The notes beneath the pieces are model-generated. The model saw nothing but the letters and a program-made list of their open reading frames with translations. It was not told the DNA's origin and ran no database searches. From a bacterium (GTDB lineage: Bacteria > Planctomycetota > UBA1135 > UBA2386), in assembly GCA_030432695.1 (NCBI GenBank), contig JAUILN010000009.1, positions 62,001 to 126,000 on the forward strand: DNA of 64,000 bases, written 5' to 3'. Both the position numbers and the translations under genes were made by a program. Of the stretch, positions 36,174 to 46,020 are shown piece by piece. Each line of letters opens with the position of its first letter. The stretch's first letter is position 1.

Positions 36174-38894
36174 TCAACGACCTTTCCGCATTGCGAGCCA
36201 GGACTCGAAGCAGCGGTTGGCTTCGGCGCTGTCCGGGTGCTCGGCGGTCCATTGCAGTCCGATGCGTCGAACCAGGGAGGAGCGTTCGAGGGCCTGCGCG
36301 CGCCGGAACAGGAACGCGAACTCGCGTTCCTCCAGATCCGGCTGCGTCAGGATCCTCGCCATGCTCGTGTCCGCCTGCGTATAGAAATCGGCGAGTCGGG
36401 CCGGATCGCGTCGTTCCGTCGGGGTCGTGACGAACCACCGCGCGGCACAGTCGATGACGTGCAGGTCGGCGGTCTTCGACGAGATCAGCAGGCTCGGCCG
36501 TGTCGCGGCGCGAGCGAGACGCGGTAGAGCTGCCGGGTAGTCCGCGCGGTAGTAGCGGAACAGGCCGCCGCCGAAGTGGAACAGACCTTCGCCGAGCTGC
36601 GTGGCGAGTCGATCCATGAGTTCGACCGTGGCGGCTATGCGCTCTTCGTCGTCGGATCGCAGTCCCATCATGTTGGGGATGAGCGAGACCGCCGTGTCGA
36701 AGAGTTCGCGGTAGCTCCGCGCGACCACCGGTAGCAGGCGGAACATCGTTCGACCCGATTGTGGCGCGGCTTCGTCGCTCGCCGCGCGACGCGAGCGAGC
36801 GAGGAGCCCAGCGGCGCGTCCGGCGAAGGTGAGGTACGACCAGGACTCCGCGGCGTACGAGGCGTCCTGGCCCTCCAGCAGTCCGTCGAGTTCCTTGTGA
36901 TCGAATTCGCGGAGCAGCTCGGCGGCGAGGGTCATGAACTCGACCCACTGTCGTTGCGACTCGTCCAGACCGGCCATCGACGCTTCCCAATCGACCGGCC
37001 CTCTCGACGGTGTGTCGGTGACGACGCGCAAGAAGACTGCCAGGGTCAAGCTGCTCGGGTCGTCTCGATAGACGTCGTGCATGAACTCCCCGAAGGTCCG
37101 CGCCTCCTCGGCGCGTCCGGCGGCGAGGAGCGCCAGGGCCAGCGCTTCGTTGGTCCGGCGGTGCAGGGGGTCGTGGTCTCGAGCCTCGTGGAGGGCGGCG
37201 ATCGCCGCGTCGAGCGTGTCCGCAAGGAGCGCCTGAGCGAATGCCCGGTCGGCTGCAGAAAGCTCCGCTACCGCCGCGGGGTCGTCCATCATCTTGCGAA
37301 GTTCATCGAGTCCGGCCTCCGGATCGACCCAGCGATTGACCCCCAGGTCGGTCGCCGCCAGCAGCACGCGTGGCGTGTACTGCGGTCGTACCTCGCGGCG
37401 CTTCAGCTCGGCCAATTCGTGCAGGGCGCGAGGGGTCTGGAAGTCGGCTTCCAGGACGTCGATCCGGCGCAGCGCGAGTTCGACGTCGTCCTCGTAGCCG
37501 AGCGCCCTGGCCTCTTCGTAGTGTTCGAGTGCTGCCTTCCAGCGGCCCCGACTCGCCGCCAGGCGCCCGGCGTCGAAGGCGACGCGTGCGGCGAGGATCT
37601 CGGCATCCTGGCGCAGATCCCGTTCGACCGCTGCGCTCTCACGCGCCGCGGCCTCGGCCTCCGCGGAATCCAGGCTCCAGAGTACCGAGCCCGCCACGAC
37701 GGCGACCAGCAGCAGGGCAACGGTCGTGACCGAGGCGATCAAGCCCCGGTGCTGGTCGGCGAAGCGGCCGAGCAGATATCTCGGCGTCCACGCGTGGGCC
37801 TTGACGGGGTCGCCCCGGAGGAACCGCTCAAGGTCCTCCGCAAACGCATCGCAGGATGCGTAGCGCTGTCGGGGATCGTAGGCCATCGCCTCGTCGACGA
37901 TCGACTGCAGGTCGTGGCGCAGGCGCCGGCCTCGCCGGCTCAGGTTCGGTCGCTCGCCGCCCCGCATTCGGGCGAAGATCTCCTCGTAGGGCTCGTTCTC
38001 GAAGTCGTACGGCAGCTCGCCGGCGATCAGGACGAACAGGATGACCCCGATTGCATAGACGTCGGCCTGCAGCGTGATCCCCACCGAGCCGGGCTCGAAG
38101 CGCTCCGGGCTCATGTAGGGCAGGCTGCCGGCGAGCCCATCCTCCGGCGCACCGCGGCTCATCCGTTCCGCGTCGCTGCCTAGTCGCCGGGCGATCCCGA
38201 AGTCGAGCACCTTGACGACGTCGGCATCGGTGACCAGCACGTTCGAAGGCTTCAGGTCGCAGTGCACCACCAGCCTGCCGTGCGCGAAGCTCACCGCCTT
38301 GCAGATCTGGATGACGACGCGGATCCGGGCCTCGAGCGATCGGTCCATCGCCGCCCATCGGTCGATCGGAAGTCCGTCGATCAGTTCCAGTACGAAGTAG
38401 GGTGCGCCGACCGGAGGGTGCGGATGCGATTCGAAGATCTTGGCGATGCCGTCGTGCTGCATGCCGGCGAGCACGTTCGCCTCGCGCGCGAGTTCGTCGA
38501 GCCTCGCTTCCGACAGGTCTTGGGTCCGCAGCACCTTGAGGGCGACCTGCCGCCGGGGATGCTGTTGCTGCGCGCGGTAGACGATCCCGTTGCCGCCCAT
38601 GCCGATCCTGCCCAGGATCGTGAACTCGCCGATCCGCTCGGGCATGGGCTCGAGGATCGGACAGTCATCGAACTCCTGGCCTTGCGCAAGGTCCCGGGCG
38701 ATCGACGCGCCGAACTCGATACCCCGCGACAGGCGATCGTCGTCCTCGTCGTAGGACAGGAGCGATTCGAGTTCCGTGCGGAGCTGCGGATCGCCCGCGC
38801 ACTCTTTCTCGAGGAAGGCCGCCAGCTCGTCGGGTGGGAGGCCGCTCGCCTGCTCGAACAGCAGCCGGAGTCTCCGGCCATCGATGTCGCTCAC
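36174..38894 (-). CDS. Membrane Ser/Thr protein kinase with TPR-like C-terminal region
   Basis: Predicted 906 residues. The kinase domain has the Gly loop RIGMGGNGIVY (about 96-106), Lys120, HCDLKPSN (211-218) and DFGIAR (231-236). The usual HRD Arg is Cys, making it a non-RD kinase. One transmembrane helix at about 385-410 is followed by about 480 residues of helical TPR-like repeats. ATG 38894 overlaps the upstream sigma stop (ATGA). Sigma precedes kinase, the reverse of the facing operon at 32370-36109. Predicted to sense a signal and phosphorylate the sigma factor or other targets. Confidence 0.88.
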   Translation of the reverse strand: MSDIDGRRLRLLFEQASGLPPDELAAFLEKECAGDPQLRTELESLLSYDEDDDRLSRGIEFGASIARDLAQGQEFDDCPILEPMPERIGEFTILGRIGMGGNGIVYRAQQQHPRRQVALKVLRTQDLSEARLDELAREANVLAGMQHDGIAKIFESHPHPPVGAPYFVLELIDGLPIDRWAAMDRSLEARIRVVIQICKAVSFAHGRLVVHCDLKPSNVLVTDADVVKVLDFGIARRLGSDAERMSRGAPEDGLAGSLPYMSPERFEPGSVGITLQADVYAIGVILFVLIAGELPYDFENEPYEEIFARMRGGERPNLSRRGRRLRHDLQSIVDEAMAYDPRQRYASCDAFAEDLERFLRGDPVKAHAWTPRYLLGRFADQHRGLIASVTTVALLLVAVVAGSVLWSLDSAEAEAAARESAAVERDLRQDAEILAARVAFDAGRLAASRGRWKAALEHYEEARALGYEDDVELALRRIDVLEADFQTPRALHELAELKRREVRPQYTPRVLLAATDLGVNRWVDPEAGLDELRKMMDDPAAVAELSAADRAFAQALLADTLDAAIAALHEARDHDPLHRRTNEALALALLAAGRAEEARTFGEFMHDVYRDDPSSLTLAVFLRVVTDTPSRGPVDWEASMAGLDESQRQWVEFMTLAAELLREFDHKELDGLLEGQDASYAAESWSYLTFAGRAAGLLARSRRAASDEAAPQSGRTMFRLLPVVARSYRELFDTAVSLIPNMMGLRSDDEERIAATVELMDRLATQLGEGLFHFGGGLFRYYRADYPAALPRLARAATRPSLLISSKTADLHVIDCAARWFVTTPTERRDPARLADFYTQADTSMARILTQPDLEEREFAFLFRRAQALERSSLVRRIGLQWTAEHPDSAEANRCFESWLAMRKGR

Positions 38895-39475
38895 ATTCCC
38901 TCCGCTGCTCGGGTCCCCCGACGCCGCTCCTGGTCCATCTTCTGGCGCAGGCGCTGCCTGGCGAACTTCAGGTCCACTTGCACCGTCCGGATGGAGATCC
39001 CGAGCTGCGCCGCGATCTCGCTCGTCGTCATGCCGCCGAAGAACGTCATGCCGAAGACATCCGCAACCCGTTCGTTCTCGGTGCGCAGGCTGTTCAGGGC
39101 AGGTTCGAGGTCGATCAGGTCATTCGACGGCCCGTTCGCCGGCAGCGTCTCCACGTCGGTGTCGGAGCCGCGCCCGAATCCTCGCTTGGCCGCTCTGTCG
39201 CGCTTGGCTGCGTCCAGGACGACGCGCTCGATGGCGCGAGACGCCTCCGCCATGAAGTGCTCGCGACTCGTCCAGCCCTTGCGCTGCTGTCCGAGCTTCT
39301 CCCAGGCTCCATGGACGAAGTGCGTCGTCCATTCCGTGGACTGCGGCTGCTTCTTGGCCCGAATGCTCGACGCGAGTCGTCTGAGTTCGGCATGCAGCTC
39401 GTCGAACAGTTCGTCGAGGTGCGCCCGGAGTCGGGCCGCGTCTTCCCGATCGGAGAACCCTTCCATGCCGCCCAT
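38891..39475 (-). CDS. ECF-like sigma factor, partner of the TPR kinase
   Basis: Predicted 194 residues, resembling the ECF subfamily paired with kinases in planctomycetes: an N-terminal LHAELRRLASSIRAKK segment, HFVHGAWEKL, and a C-terminal helix-turn-helix (MTTSEIAAQLGISIRTVQVDLKFAR). ATG 39475 was chosen because it fits family length; 39466 and 39577 are alternatives. It overlaps the kinase start by 4 nt. Confidence 0.87.
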   Translation of the reverse strand: MGGMEGFSDREDAARLRAHLDELFDELHAELRRLASSIRAKKQPQSTEWTTHFVHGAWEKLGQQRKGWTSREHFMAEASRAIERVVLDAAKRDRAAKRGFGRGSDTDVETLPANGPSNDLIDLEPALNSLRTENERVADVFGMTFFGGMTTSEIAAQLGISIRTVQVDLKFARQRLRQKMDQERRRGTRAAEGM

Positions 39476-39667
39476 CTTGCCCCCGGCGACACCGCCGCGC
39501 AGCAGCTGGTACCTGGCAGCGTCGAAGTTCGCCTCGGGTGGGGGAGACCAGAAGTACCGCGCGGCGTGTTCGAGCATGCCGCGAGTCGCGACCGGAGCCC
39601 TTCGCGCGCGCAGTGGATCCCGAGATTTCCGGATCGATTGCGGGAGCGTCCGGCTCCTGCCGGGCGC

Positions 39668-42268
39668 TCAGCGGACCCGCAGGGCGCGCAGCCGATCGGT
39701 GCGGTCGCGCAGGCGTGTCAGGACTTCCGAGTGGCCCGGGTCGTCGACCAGATCCCGTGTTTGATCGGGATCGACCGCCCGGTCGAACAACTGTTCGACC
39801 ACCGGCTCGCTGCGGTAGTAGCGCACGTAGGTGTAGCGCGGGGTGCGCACTCCCTCGCTCGGCGGGATCCGCGCGTGGTCGAAGCGGTGCTCGTAGAAGA
39901 AGTCGTCGCGCCAGGCGACGGGGCGGCGTTCGAGCAGCGGGACCAGCGAGCGGCCCTGCATCGCGGCGGGGGGAGTCACGCCGGCGAGGTCGAGCAGGGT
40001 CGGCGCGAGGTCGGCGTTGAGAGCCGGCGCGTCGCGGGTGGTGCCGTGGTGCTCGGGGTGGCGTGGGTCGGACACGATCAGCGGCACGCGGATCGAGCGC
40101 TCGTAGATCAGCCATTTGCCGGCCAGGCCGCGTTCGCCGAGGAAGTAGCCGTTGTCGCCGGTGAACACCACCACGGTGTTCTCGGCGAGGTCGAGCTCGT
40201 CGAGGCGGGCCAGCACGCGACCGAGCGCATGGTCGACGCCGGTGATCATCCGCCAGTAGCCGCGGATCATCGAGGTGCGCTTGGCGGGCTCGTCGAAGCG
40301 CCACTTGAAGCGGTCGCGGCTCATCGAGTCGCGGAGGATCGCCGGGAGCGCGGCGAAGTGCTCGGGGGCCTCGAGCGGATGGACGGGCACCGGCTGGTCG
40401 TCGTAGAGGCCGTCGAGGGCGCTGGGCCAGACGTACTGGCGCGGATCGCCGTCGGCGGCGTGCGGGGCCTTGAACGAGATCCACAGGCAGAACGGCTGCG
40501 CGTCGGCGTCGGCAGCGTCGGCGGCGGCCTGCTCGAGGAAGCCGATGCTCTCGTCGGCGATCAGGTCGGTGACGTGCCGGGTGTCGGGCGGCGCATCGGC
40601 TTTCGGGTAGGCGACTCCGTCCTTGGGGCGGAACCAGTCGAACAGCGACTTCGGCGGCTCTTCGAGCTTCACGCCGAGCTTGCCGATGAAGCCGGTGTGG
40701 TAGCCGGCGCCGCGGAGGGCCCGCGGCAGCGACGGGCGGTCCTTGGCGAGGGGGTCGGTGCCGAAGGTGTAGCCGTGGGTGCCCTCCCACTGCCCGGTGA
40801 GGTAGGTGGCGCGGCTGGCGGCGCAGATCGCGGTGGTCACGAACGAGTTGGTGAAGCGCACGCCGCGCGCCGCGAGGCCGTCCATCGTCGGGGTGCGGAG
40901 CACCGGGTGGCCTTCGACGGACAGCTGGTCCCAGCGCTGGTCGTCGGTCACCACGAACAGCAGGTTGGGCCGGCGCGCGACGCGGCGCGGAGCCGGGTTC
41001 CACCAGCCGTCGAGCAGGGACCGGAGTTCCGCGACGCGCTCCGGCTCGGATGCCGCGCGGTCGTGGGCCTCGTCATGGTCCGCGACCACGTCGAAGAGCT
41101 GGGCTGGCGCGCTCGGGTCCTTCGGCTGGATCAGCTTGTCGTCACCGTCGACCACGAAGCGGACCTGCAGGCTCGCGCTCGGATCCTCGGCGTCGGCCTG
41201 GTCGTGGTCCCAGGCGCCGCCGAACACCGGGCCGCGCTCGGCACTCGGATCGGCAGCGAGCGCCACCAGGTCGTGGCCGGGCAGCGGCGCGGGCGCGTCC
41301 ACGCCGCAGGCCGCGAGGATCGTCGGCACCACGTCGACCGTGCTCACCGCCTGGGGCCGCGCACCCGGTGCGACCCGTCCCGGCCAGCGCACGGTGACCG
41401 GCGTCTGGATGCCGCGCTCGTAGGGCGAGCGCTTGGAGCGGGCGAAGTCACCGCGGCCGCTCTCCAGCGTGACCCAACCGTTGTCGACGCAGAACAACAC
41501 GATCGTGTCGTCGCCGTGGCCGCGGGTCTCGAGGGCATCGAGCACGGCGCCGACCGACTCGTCGAACCAGGTGCAGTTGGCGAAGTAGCGTGCCTCTGCC
41601 GGGTGGCGGCCCTTGCCGGCGTAGCGCTCCTGAAGGCGGGGTGGTGCGTTGTGCGGCGAGTGTGGCAGGAACGGTGCGTACCAGATGAAGAACGGCTGGC
41701 TCTGCACGTCGTCGAGGAACTCCTCGATCGGCGCGATCCCCTGGCGGCCGATGGTCAGGCCCTCGTCGCCGTGCCTGCCGCGGCGGGTGGGATCGCCGTG
41801 GGTCATCCCGTCGGTGAACCCGCCGTCGCGGTAGTTGCCCTCCCACCACTTGCCGGTCTGCAGCGTGCGGTAGCCGGCGTCGGTCAACAGTCGCGGCAAG
41901 GTCGCGGTCTCGAGCAGACGGGTCTTCATCCGCTCGCGGTCGGTCGGCTTCGAGGGATCGTTGCCGACCACCAGGTGCTGGTGCGGATAGAGGCCGGTCG
42001 CGAGGGTCGCGAGGCTCGGTCGGCACAGCGGCGCGGTGACGTAGCCGCGGAACAGCGCGCTCTCGGCCGCGAGTTCGTCGAGGTGGGGGGTCTCGATGAC
42101 CGGGTGGCCGGCGAAGCCGAAGTCGTCGAAGGCCTGGTCGTCGCCGAGGATCAGCAGGACGTTGGGGCGCGCGTCGGCGCGATGCGCGTCGCCCGCCGGT
42201 TCCTGAGCGGACGCGACGCCGAACGCGAGGCACAGGGCGAGGAGGGGTCGTCGACGGCCGGTTTTCAT
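39668..42268 (-). CDS. Fused double sulfatase (two formylglycine sulfatase domains)
   Basis: Predicted 866 residues with a signal peptide ending VASAQ. Two complete sulfatase domains are fused head to tail: residues about 34-430 (RPNVLLILGDDQ) and 431-866 (RPNLLFVVTDDQ). The formylglycine Cys sites are Cys82 in CRPSLATLATG, which lacks the usual Arg of CxPSR, and Cys482 in CAASRATYLTG. Both keep the N-terminal Asp-Asp metal ligands. Domain 2 has no signal of its own, so this is one exported polypeptide. The start overlaps the sulfotransferase stop (ATGA). It likely hydrolyses sulfate esters on polysaccharides; the specificity of the two sites may differ. Confidence 0.88.
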   Translation of the reverse strand: MKTGRRRPLLALCLAFGVASAQEPAGDAHRADARPNVLLILGDDQAFDDFGFAGHPVIETPHLDELAAESALFRGYVTAPLCRPSLATLATGLYPHQHLVVGNDPSKPTDRERMKTRLLETATLPRLLTDAGYRTLQTGKWWEGNYRDGGFTDGMTHGDPTRRGRHGDEGLTIGRQGIAPIEEFLDDVQSQPFFIWYAPFLPHSPHNAPPRLQERYAGKGRHPAEARYFANCTWFDESVGAVLDALETRGHGDDTIVLFCVDNGWVTLESGRGDFARSKRSPYERGIQTPVTVRWPGRVAPGARPQAVSTVDVVPTILAACGVDAPAPLPGHDLVALAADPSAERGPVFGGAWDHDQADAEDPSASLQVRFVVDGDDKLIQPKDPSAPAQLFDVVADHDEAHDRAASEPERVAELRSLLDGWWNPAPRRVARRPNLLFVVTDDQRWDQLSVEGHPVLRTPTMDGLAARGVRFTNSFVTTAICAASRATYLTGQWEGTHGYTFGTDPLAKDRPSLPRALRGAGYHTGFIGKLGVKLEEPPKSLFDWFRPKDGVAYPKADAPPDTRHVTDLIADESIGFLEQAAADAADADAQPFCLWISFKAPHAADGDPRQYVWPSALDGLYDDQPVPVHPLEAPEHFAALPAILRDSMSRDRFKWRFDEPAKRTSMIRGYWRMITGVDHALGRVLARLDELDLAENTVVVFTGDNGYFLGERGLAGKWLIYERSIRVPLIVSDPRHPEHHGTTRDAPALNADLAPTLLDLAGVTPPAAMQGRSLVPLLERRPVAWRDDFFYEHRFDHARIPPSEGVRTPRYTYVRYYRSEPVVEQLFDRAVDPDQTRDLVDDPGHSEVLTRLRDRTDRLRALRVR

Positions 42269-44085
42269 CCGAGGGCCTCCAGCAGGGGCGCGAGCTGTTG
42301 TTCGTAGCGTTTCCAACCGCCGATCGAGGTCGTGTAGACCGGGCGACGGATCTGGTCGAGGCTGGCAGTCACCACCGCGCGGCCGGCTTCGTGGAACCGG
42401 AGCATGCCCGGATCGAACTCCAGGCCGAGGAAGTCGCAGAGGCGGCGGACCTGACCCTCGAGGTCCTGGACCAGCTGCTCGTACTGGACCTCCAGGAGGC
42501 GGTCGCTCGGGAGGTGGGCGCGCCAGTGTTCCAGCAAGGCGTCGTGCTCGCGGTGGTGGCGGCCGAGCTCCGCGAGGTCGTAGCTGTAGGGTTCGCCACC
42601 GCGGAAGTTGGTGCGATAGATCGACAGGCAGGTGTCGCGTGCATCGCGGCGCATCTGGACGAACCGGGCCTCGGGGAGCAGGAACCGGATCGCGCCCACG
42701 AACAGGGAGTTCATCGGCATCTTGTCGACCACGTGGCGCGGCGCGCGTTGCTGATCGCCATGGTCCCGGTCGCCGTGGTCGCGAAGCCGTGCGACGTACT
42801 CGGTGCCTGCGGCATGTAGCGTCTCGGCGTCTGCCTTCGGCACGCCGAACGGCGACTCCGAGCCGCGCAGTTCCGGAAGGTGCGCGCAGAGATCCTGGAC
42901 CGCGGTCAGTTCGCCGGCGCCGTGGACCTCGGGGTGGCAGGCGAGGATCTGCTCGACCAGCGTGGTGCCGGACCGCGGCATGCCGACCACGAAGATCGGG
43001 GTGTGGTCCGGACAGCCGCCAGCGGTCGCCGCGCGGGCGAGAGTGGCTCTGTCGAAGGTCTCGCGGATCCGCTGCAACCGAGCCGCGTCGTCGTCGGCCG
43101 AGTAGTCGAGGGTGGCGCGGCGGGTGGCGTTGGCGCGCTGCAGCCAGGTGAAGCTGCCCTCGTCGTCCCCGAGATCCCGGCGCAGCTTGGCGAGGGCGAA
43201 CTGCAGGTCGGCGAGTTCTCCATCGCGGAAGCGGCGGTCCTTCACCGCCTTCTCGATCCAGGCCACGTCGGCGTCGCGGTCGGTGTAGGTCTTGGCGCCG
43301 ACCAGCTGGAAGCGGGGCGTGGACGCGTCGGGAGCGAGTTCGATCGCGCGGCGGAAGTGCGGCAGGGCCTCGTCGATCCGGCCGAGTTCGCGGAGCAGCT
43401 GGGCCAGGTTGGAGTGGGCGTTCGCGAGGTCGGGCTGGATCGACAGCGCGCGTTCGACGAAGGCGATGGCATCCTGATGACGGCCTCGCGCGCGCGCCAC
43501 CGCACTCGCCGTCATCAGGATGCCGGGCACGTCGGGCCGCAGCGCCAGGCACTGGTCGAGCTGTTCGGCAGCACCGCGGAGGTCGCCGAGGCGGAACCGG
43601 CAGGTCGCCGCCTCGTGGCGGGCGGGCAGCGACGTCGGATCGAGCGCGAGCGCGGCTTCGAACTGCTCGCGTGCCGCATCGAGATCGCCGTGGTCGCGGA
43701 GCGCGTGGCCCAGGCGCAGAGGATCGGCGGCGTCGGGCGACGCGCGCTTCGCGAGGACCTTCCGGTGCGTGTCGATCGCCTCTTCGACGCGGCCAGCGGC
43801 ACGGAGCAGGCTGCCGCGGACCGCCAGCAGATCGAGATCGTCGGGTCGGAGCTGGCGCGCCCGGTCGAGGGTCTTCAGCGCCTCCAGGTGGCGGCCGAGC
43901 TGCGACAGCATCCGCGCGTGTTCGCGTAGTCCGCCGGGGTCCGGGCCGCCGGCCTTGAGTGCCGCGCGGTACAGCTTCTCGGCCTGCGCCCACTGCCCGG
44001 CGCGCTGGGCCTCCTGCGCGCGTCGGTAGACCTCGTTCGGGTCGCGCCGCGCGCCGCCGGTGTGGGGATTCCGGTGTCTTGCCAT
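42265..44085 (-). CDS. TPR-repeat sulfotransferase, paralogue 2
   Basis: Predicted 606 residues. About 330 residues of TPR repeats are followed by a sulfotransferase domain with the PAPS 5'-phosphosulfate loop IFVVGMPRSGTTLVEQ (about 360-375) and the 3'-phosphate motif RRDARDTCLSIYRTNF. No signal peptide, so cytoplasmic. It transfers sulfate from PAPS to a carbohydrate or protein; TPR-linked members include protein-sulfating enzymes, but the acceptor is unknown. It is a close paralogue of the gene 10 nt upstream and overlaps the sulfatase downstream. Confidence 0.87.
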   Translation of the reverse strand: MARHRNPHTGGARRDPNEVYRRAQEAQRAGQWAQAEKLYRAALKAGGPDPGGLREHARMLSQLGRHLEALKTLDRARQLRPDDLDLLAVRGSLLRAAGRVEEAIDTHRKVLAKRASPDAADPLRLGHALRDHGDLDAAREQFEAALALDPTSLPARHEAATCRFRLGDLRGAAEQLDQCLALRPDVPGILMTASAVARARGRHQDAIAFVERALSIQPDLANAHSNLAQLLRELGRIDEALPHFRRAIELAPDASTPRFQLVGAKTYTDRDADVAWIEKAVKDRRFRDGELADLQFALAKLRRDLGDDEGSFTWLQRANATRRATLDYSADDDAARLQRIRETFDRATLARAATAGGCPDHTPIFVVGMPRSGTTLVEQILACHPEVHGAGELTAVQDLCAHLPELRGSESPFGVPKADAETLHAAGTEYVARLRDHGDRDHGDQQRAPRHVVDKMPMNSLFVGAIRFLLPEARFVQMRRDARDTCLSIYRTNFRGGEPYSYDLAELGRHHREHDALLEHWRAHLPSDRLLEVQYEQLVQDLEGQVRRLCDFLGLEFDPGMLRFHEAGRAVVTASLDQIRRPVYTTSIGGWKRYEQQLAPLLEALG

Positions 44086-44095
44086 CGGACGGGAC

Positions 44096-45949
44096 TCATC
44101 TCTGCCGGGTCTCTGCCTCGAGCGCCTCGAGGAGGGGCCCGAGTTCCTTCTCGTAGCGCTTCCAGCCGCCTACGGACGAACGATAGATCGGGTTGCGGAC
44201 CTGCTCGAGGCTGGAGGTGGTCACGGCACGCTCGGAGCGGTGGAACTGCAGCATCCGCTCGTCCCAGTCGATCTCGAGGAATTCACAGATGCGCCGTATC
44301 TCGGCCTCGAAGTCGTCGACGAGTCGCTCGTACTCGACCTGATAGAGCGCATCTTTGCCGATGTGCGCGGCCCAGTAGTCGAGCAGCTCGTCGTGGGCGC
44401 GGTGGTAGCGGCCGAGTTCCCGGAGGTCGTAGCTGAAGTGCTGAGCGACGTCGAAGTTGGTGCGGTAGCACGACAGGCCGACGTCGCGGGCGTCGCGACG
44501 CATGCAGAGGATCTTCGCGTTCGGCAGCAGGCGGCGGATCGCCCCGATCCGCAGCGAATTGAGCGGCATCTTGTCGACGATCCGGAGCGCTCGGGGTGCG
44601 TGCGTGCGTGCTAGCCGGCAGTACTCCGTTCCTACCCGGAGCAACGACTCGGGCGGTGCCGCGGCAGCTCCCAGGGGCTCCGTCTTGCTGCCGAGCACGG
44701 GATCGGCCTGGCACACGCGGGGGAGGTACATGAGTTCGCCGGCGCCCTTGATCTCGGGGTGCGCGTCGAGCATCGACTCCACCAGTGTCGTGCCCGAGCG
44801 CGGCATGCCGCAGATGAAGATCGGGGTCGGGTCCTCGCACCCGCCGGCGCCCGCCGCCGCGGCGAGCACCTCGGGTGTGAAGGATTCCGGTAGACGGCGC
44901 ATGACGGCCAGATCCGACTCGATGTCGTAGTCCAGCGTCTTGCGCTTCGAGGCATTGGCCTTGTGGAGCCATCGGAACGCCGCGTCCTCGTCGCCGAGGT
45001 CGCCGAGCATCTTCGAGTAGGCGAACTGGGCGTCGTGTTGCGCGATCTGCATCTCGCCGCGTAGCGCCGCGGGGATCTTGCCGGCCGCGGCCTTCTCCAT
45101 CCATGCGACCTCGGCGTTGCGTTCGGTGTACTTGCGCGTCGCCGCGAGCATGACCCGAGCCTGTCCATGGTCGGGCATCAGCTGCAGTGCCGTTGCGAAG
45201 CTGGCGATGGATTCGTCGATGCGCCCCAGCTCACGCAGCGTCTGGCCCCGGTTCGAATAGGCGGGAGCGAAGTCGGGACGCAGTGCGATCGCCCGGTCGA
45301 ACGCCGCGATCGCAGCCTCGTGGTTGCCGCGCGCACGTTCCACGCTGCCGAGCGTGAGCCAACTCGGGAGCTGATTCGGGTCCTGCTCGGTGCAGAGCCG
45401 GAGTTCGCGCGTCGCCGTGTCGTTGTCGCCGAGCGCCGCCAGGGTCGCGGCGTATTCGTGGCGCACGTGGGTGAGCGAGCCGTCGAGTTCGACCGCGGTC
45501 GCGAGGCTCGACTTCGCGCCCTCCAGATCGCCGTCGGTCCGCAGTGCCATCCCGAGATGGAAATGGTCTGGAGCACTCGGCTCGGTCTTGAGCTCGATGA
45601 TCCGTCGGAACGCCTTGCAGGCTTCGCGGCTCTGGCCGGCCTTCAGAAGGACCGTGCCGCGCGTCAGCAGGAGTTCGGTGTTGTCGGGCGCCGTCTTGCA
45701 GGCCCGCTCGATCGACTTGATCGCCTCGAGGTGCTTCCCGAGCTGGCTCTGCGCGATCGCCAGCCACCGCAGGACGTCCGGTCGTGGTCCCGAGACCTTC
45801 AGGAACTGGCGCAGCAACTTCTCGGCCTGAGCGTGGTTGCCGGCCTTCGAGGCGGCGACGGCATCTCGCCAGACGAGCTGCGGGTCCTTGCCGGGTCGCC
45901 CGCTGGCACCGCGGCCGCCGGGAGAGAACGGATTCTTGTTTCGCGACAT
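44096..45949 (-). CDS. TPR-repeat sulfotransferase, paralogue 1
   Basis: Predicted 617 residues with TPR repeats then a sulfotransferase domain containing IFICGMPRSGTTLVES, DKMPLNSLRIGAIRRLLP and RRDARDVGLSCYRTNF. The collinear match to the downstream paralogue runs from the N terminus (MSRNKNP against MARHRNP) to the C-terminal GGWKRYE block, which also supports ATG 45949. A tandem duplication is clear. Cytoplasmic; acceptor unknown. Confidence 0.87.
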   Translation of the reverse strand: MSRNKNPFSPGGRGASGRPGKDPQLVWRDAVAASKAGNHAQAEKLLRQFLKVSGPRPDVLRWLAIAQSQLGKHLEAIKSIERACKTAPDNTELLLTRGTVLLKAGQSREACKAFRRIIELKTEPSAPDHFHLGMALRTDGDLEGAKSSLATAVELDGSLTHVRHEYAATLAALGDNDTATRELRLCTEQDPNQLPSWLTLGSVERARGNHEAAIAAFDRAIALRPDFAPAYSNRGQTLRELGRIDESIASFATALQLMPDHGQARVMLAATRKYTERNAEVAWMEKAAAGKIPAALRGEMQIAQHDAQFAYSKMLGDLGDEDAAFRWLHKANASKRKTLDYDIESDLAVMRRLPESFTPEVLAAAAGAGGCEDPTPIFICGMPRSGTTLVESMLDAHPEIKGAGELMYLPRVCQADPVLGSKTEPLGAAAAPPESLLRVGTEYCRLARTHAPRALRIVDKMPLNSLRIGAIRRLLPNAKILCMRRDARDVGLSCYRTNFDVAQHFSYDLRELGRYHRAHDELLDYWAAHIGKDALYQVEYERLVDDFEAEIRRICEFLEIDWDERMLQFHRSERAVTTSSLEQVRNPIYRSSVGGWKRYEKELGPLLEALEAETRQR

Positions 45950-46020
45950 CCTTGCGTGGATGGGGCAGGCAGGGAGTCGGAGGAGGGCGGCGCCGGGCAG
46001 CATGCGGCCGCGCTCCGTTC

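Noticed and set aside
38834..42307. Long open frame on the + strand opposite the sigma factor and sulfatase
   Set aside because: No domain or signal, composition typical of an antisense shadow, and the - strand holds clear sigma and sulfatase motifs.
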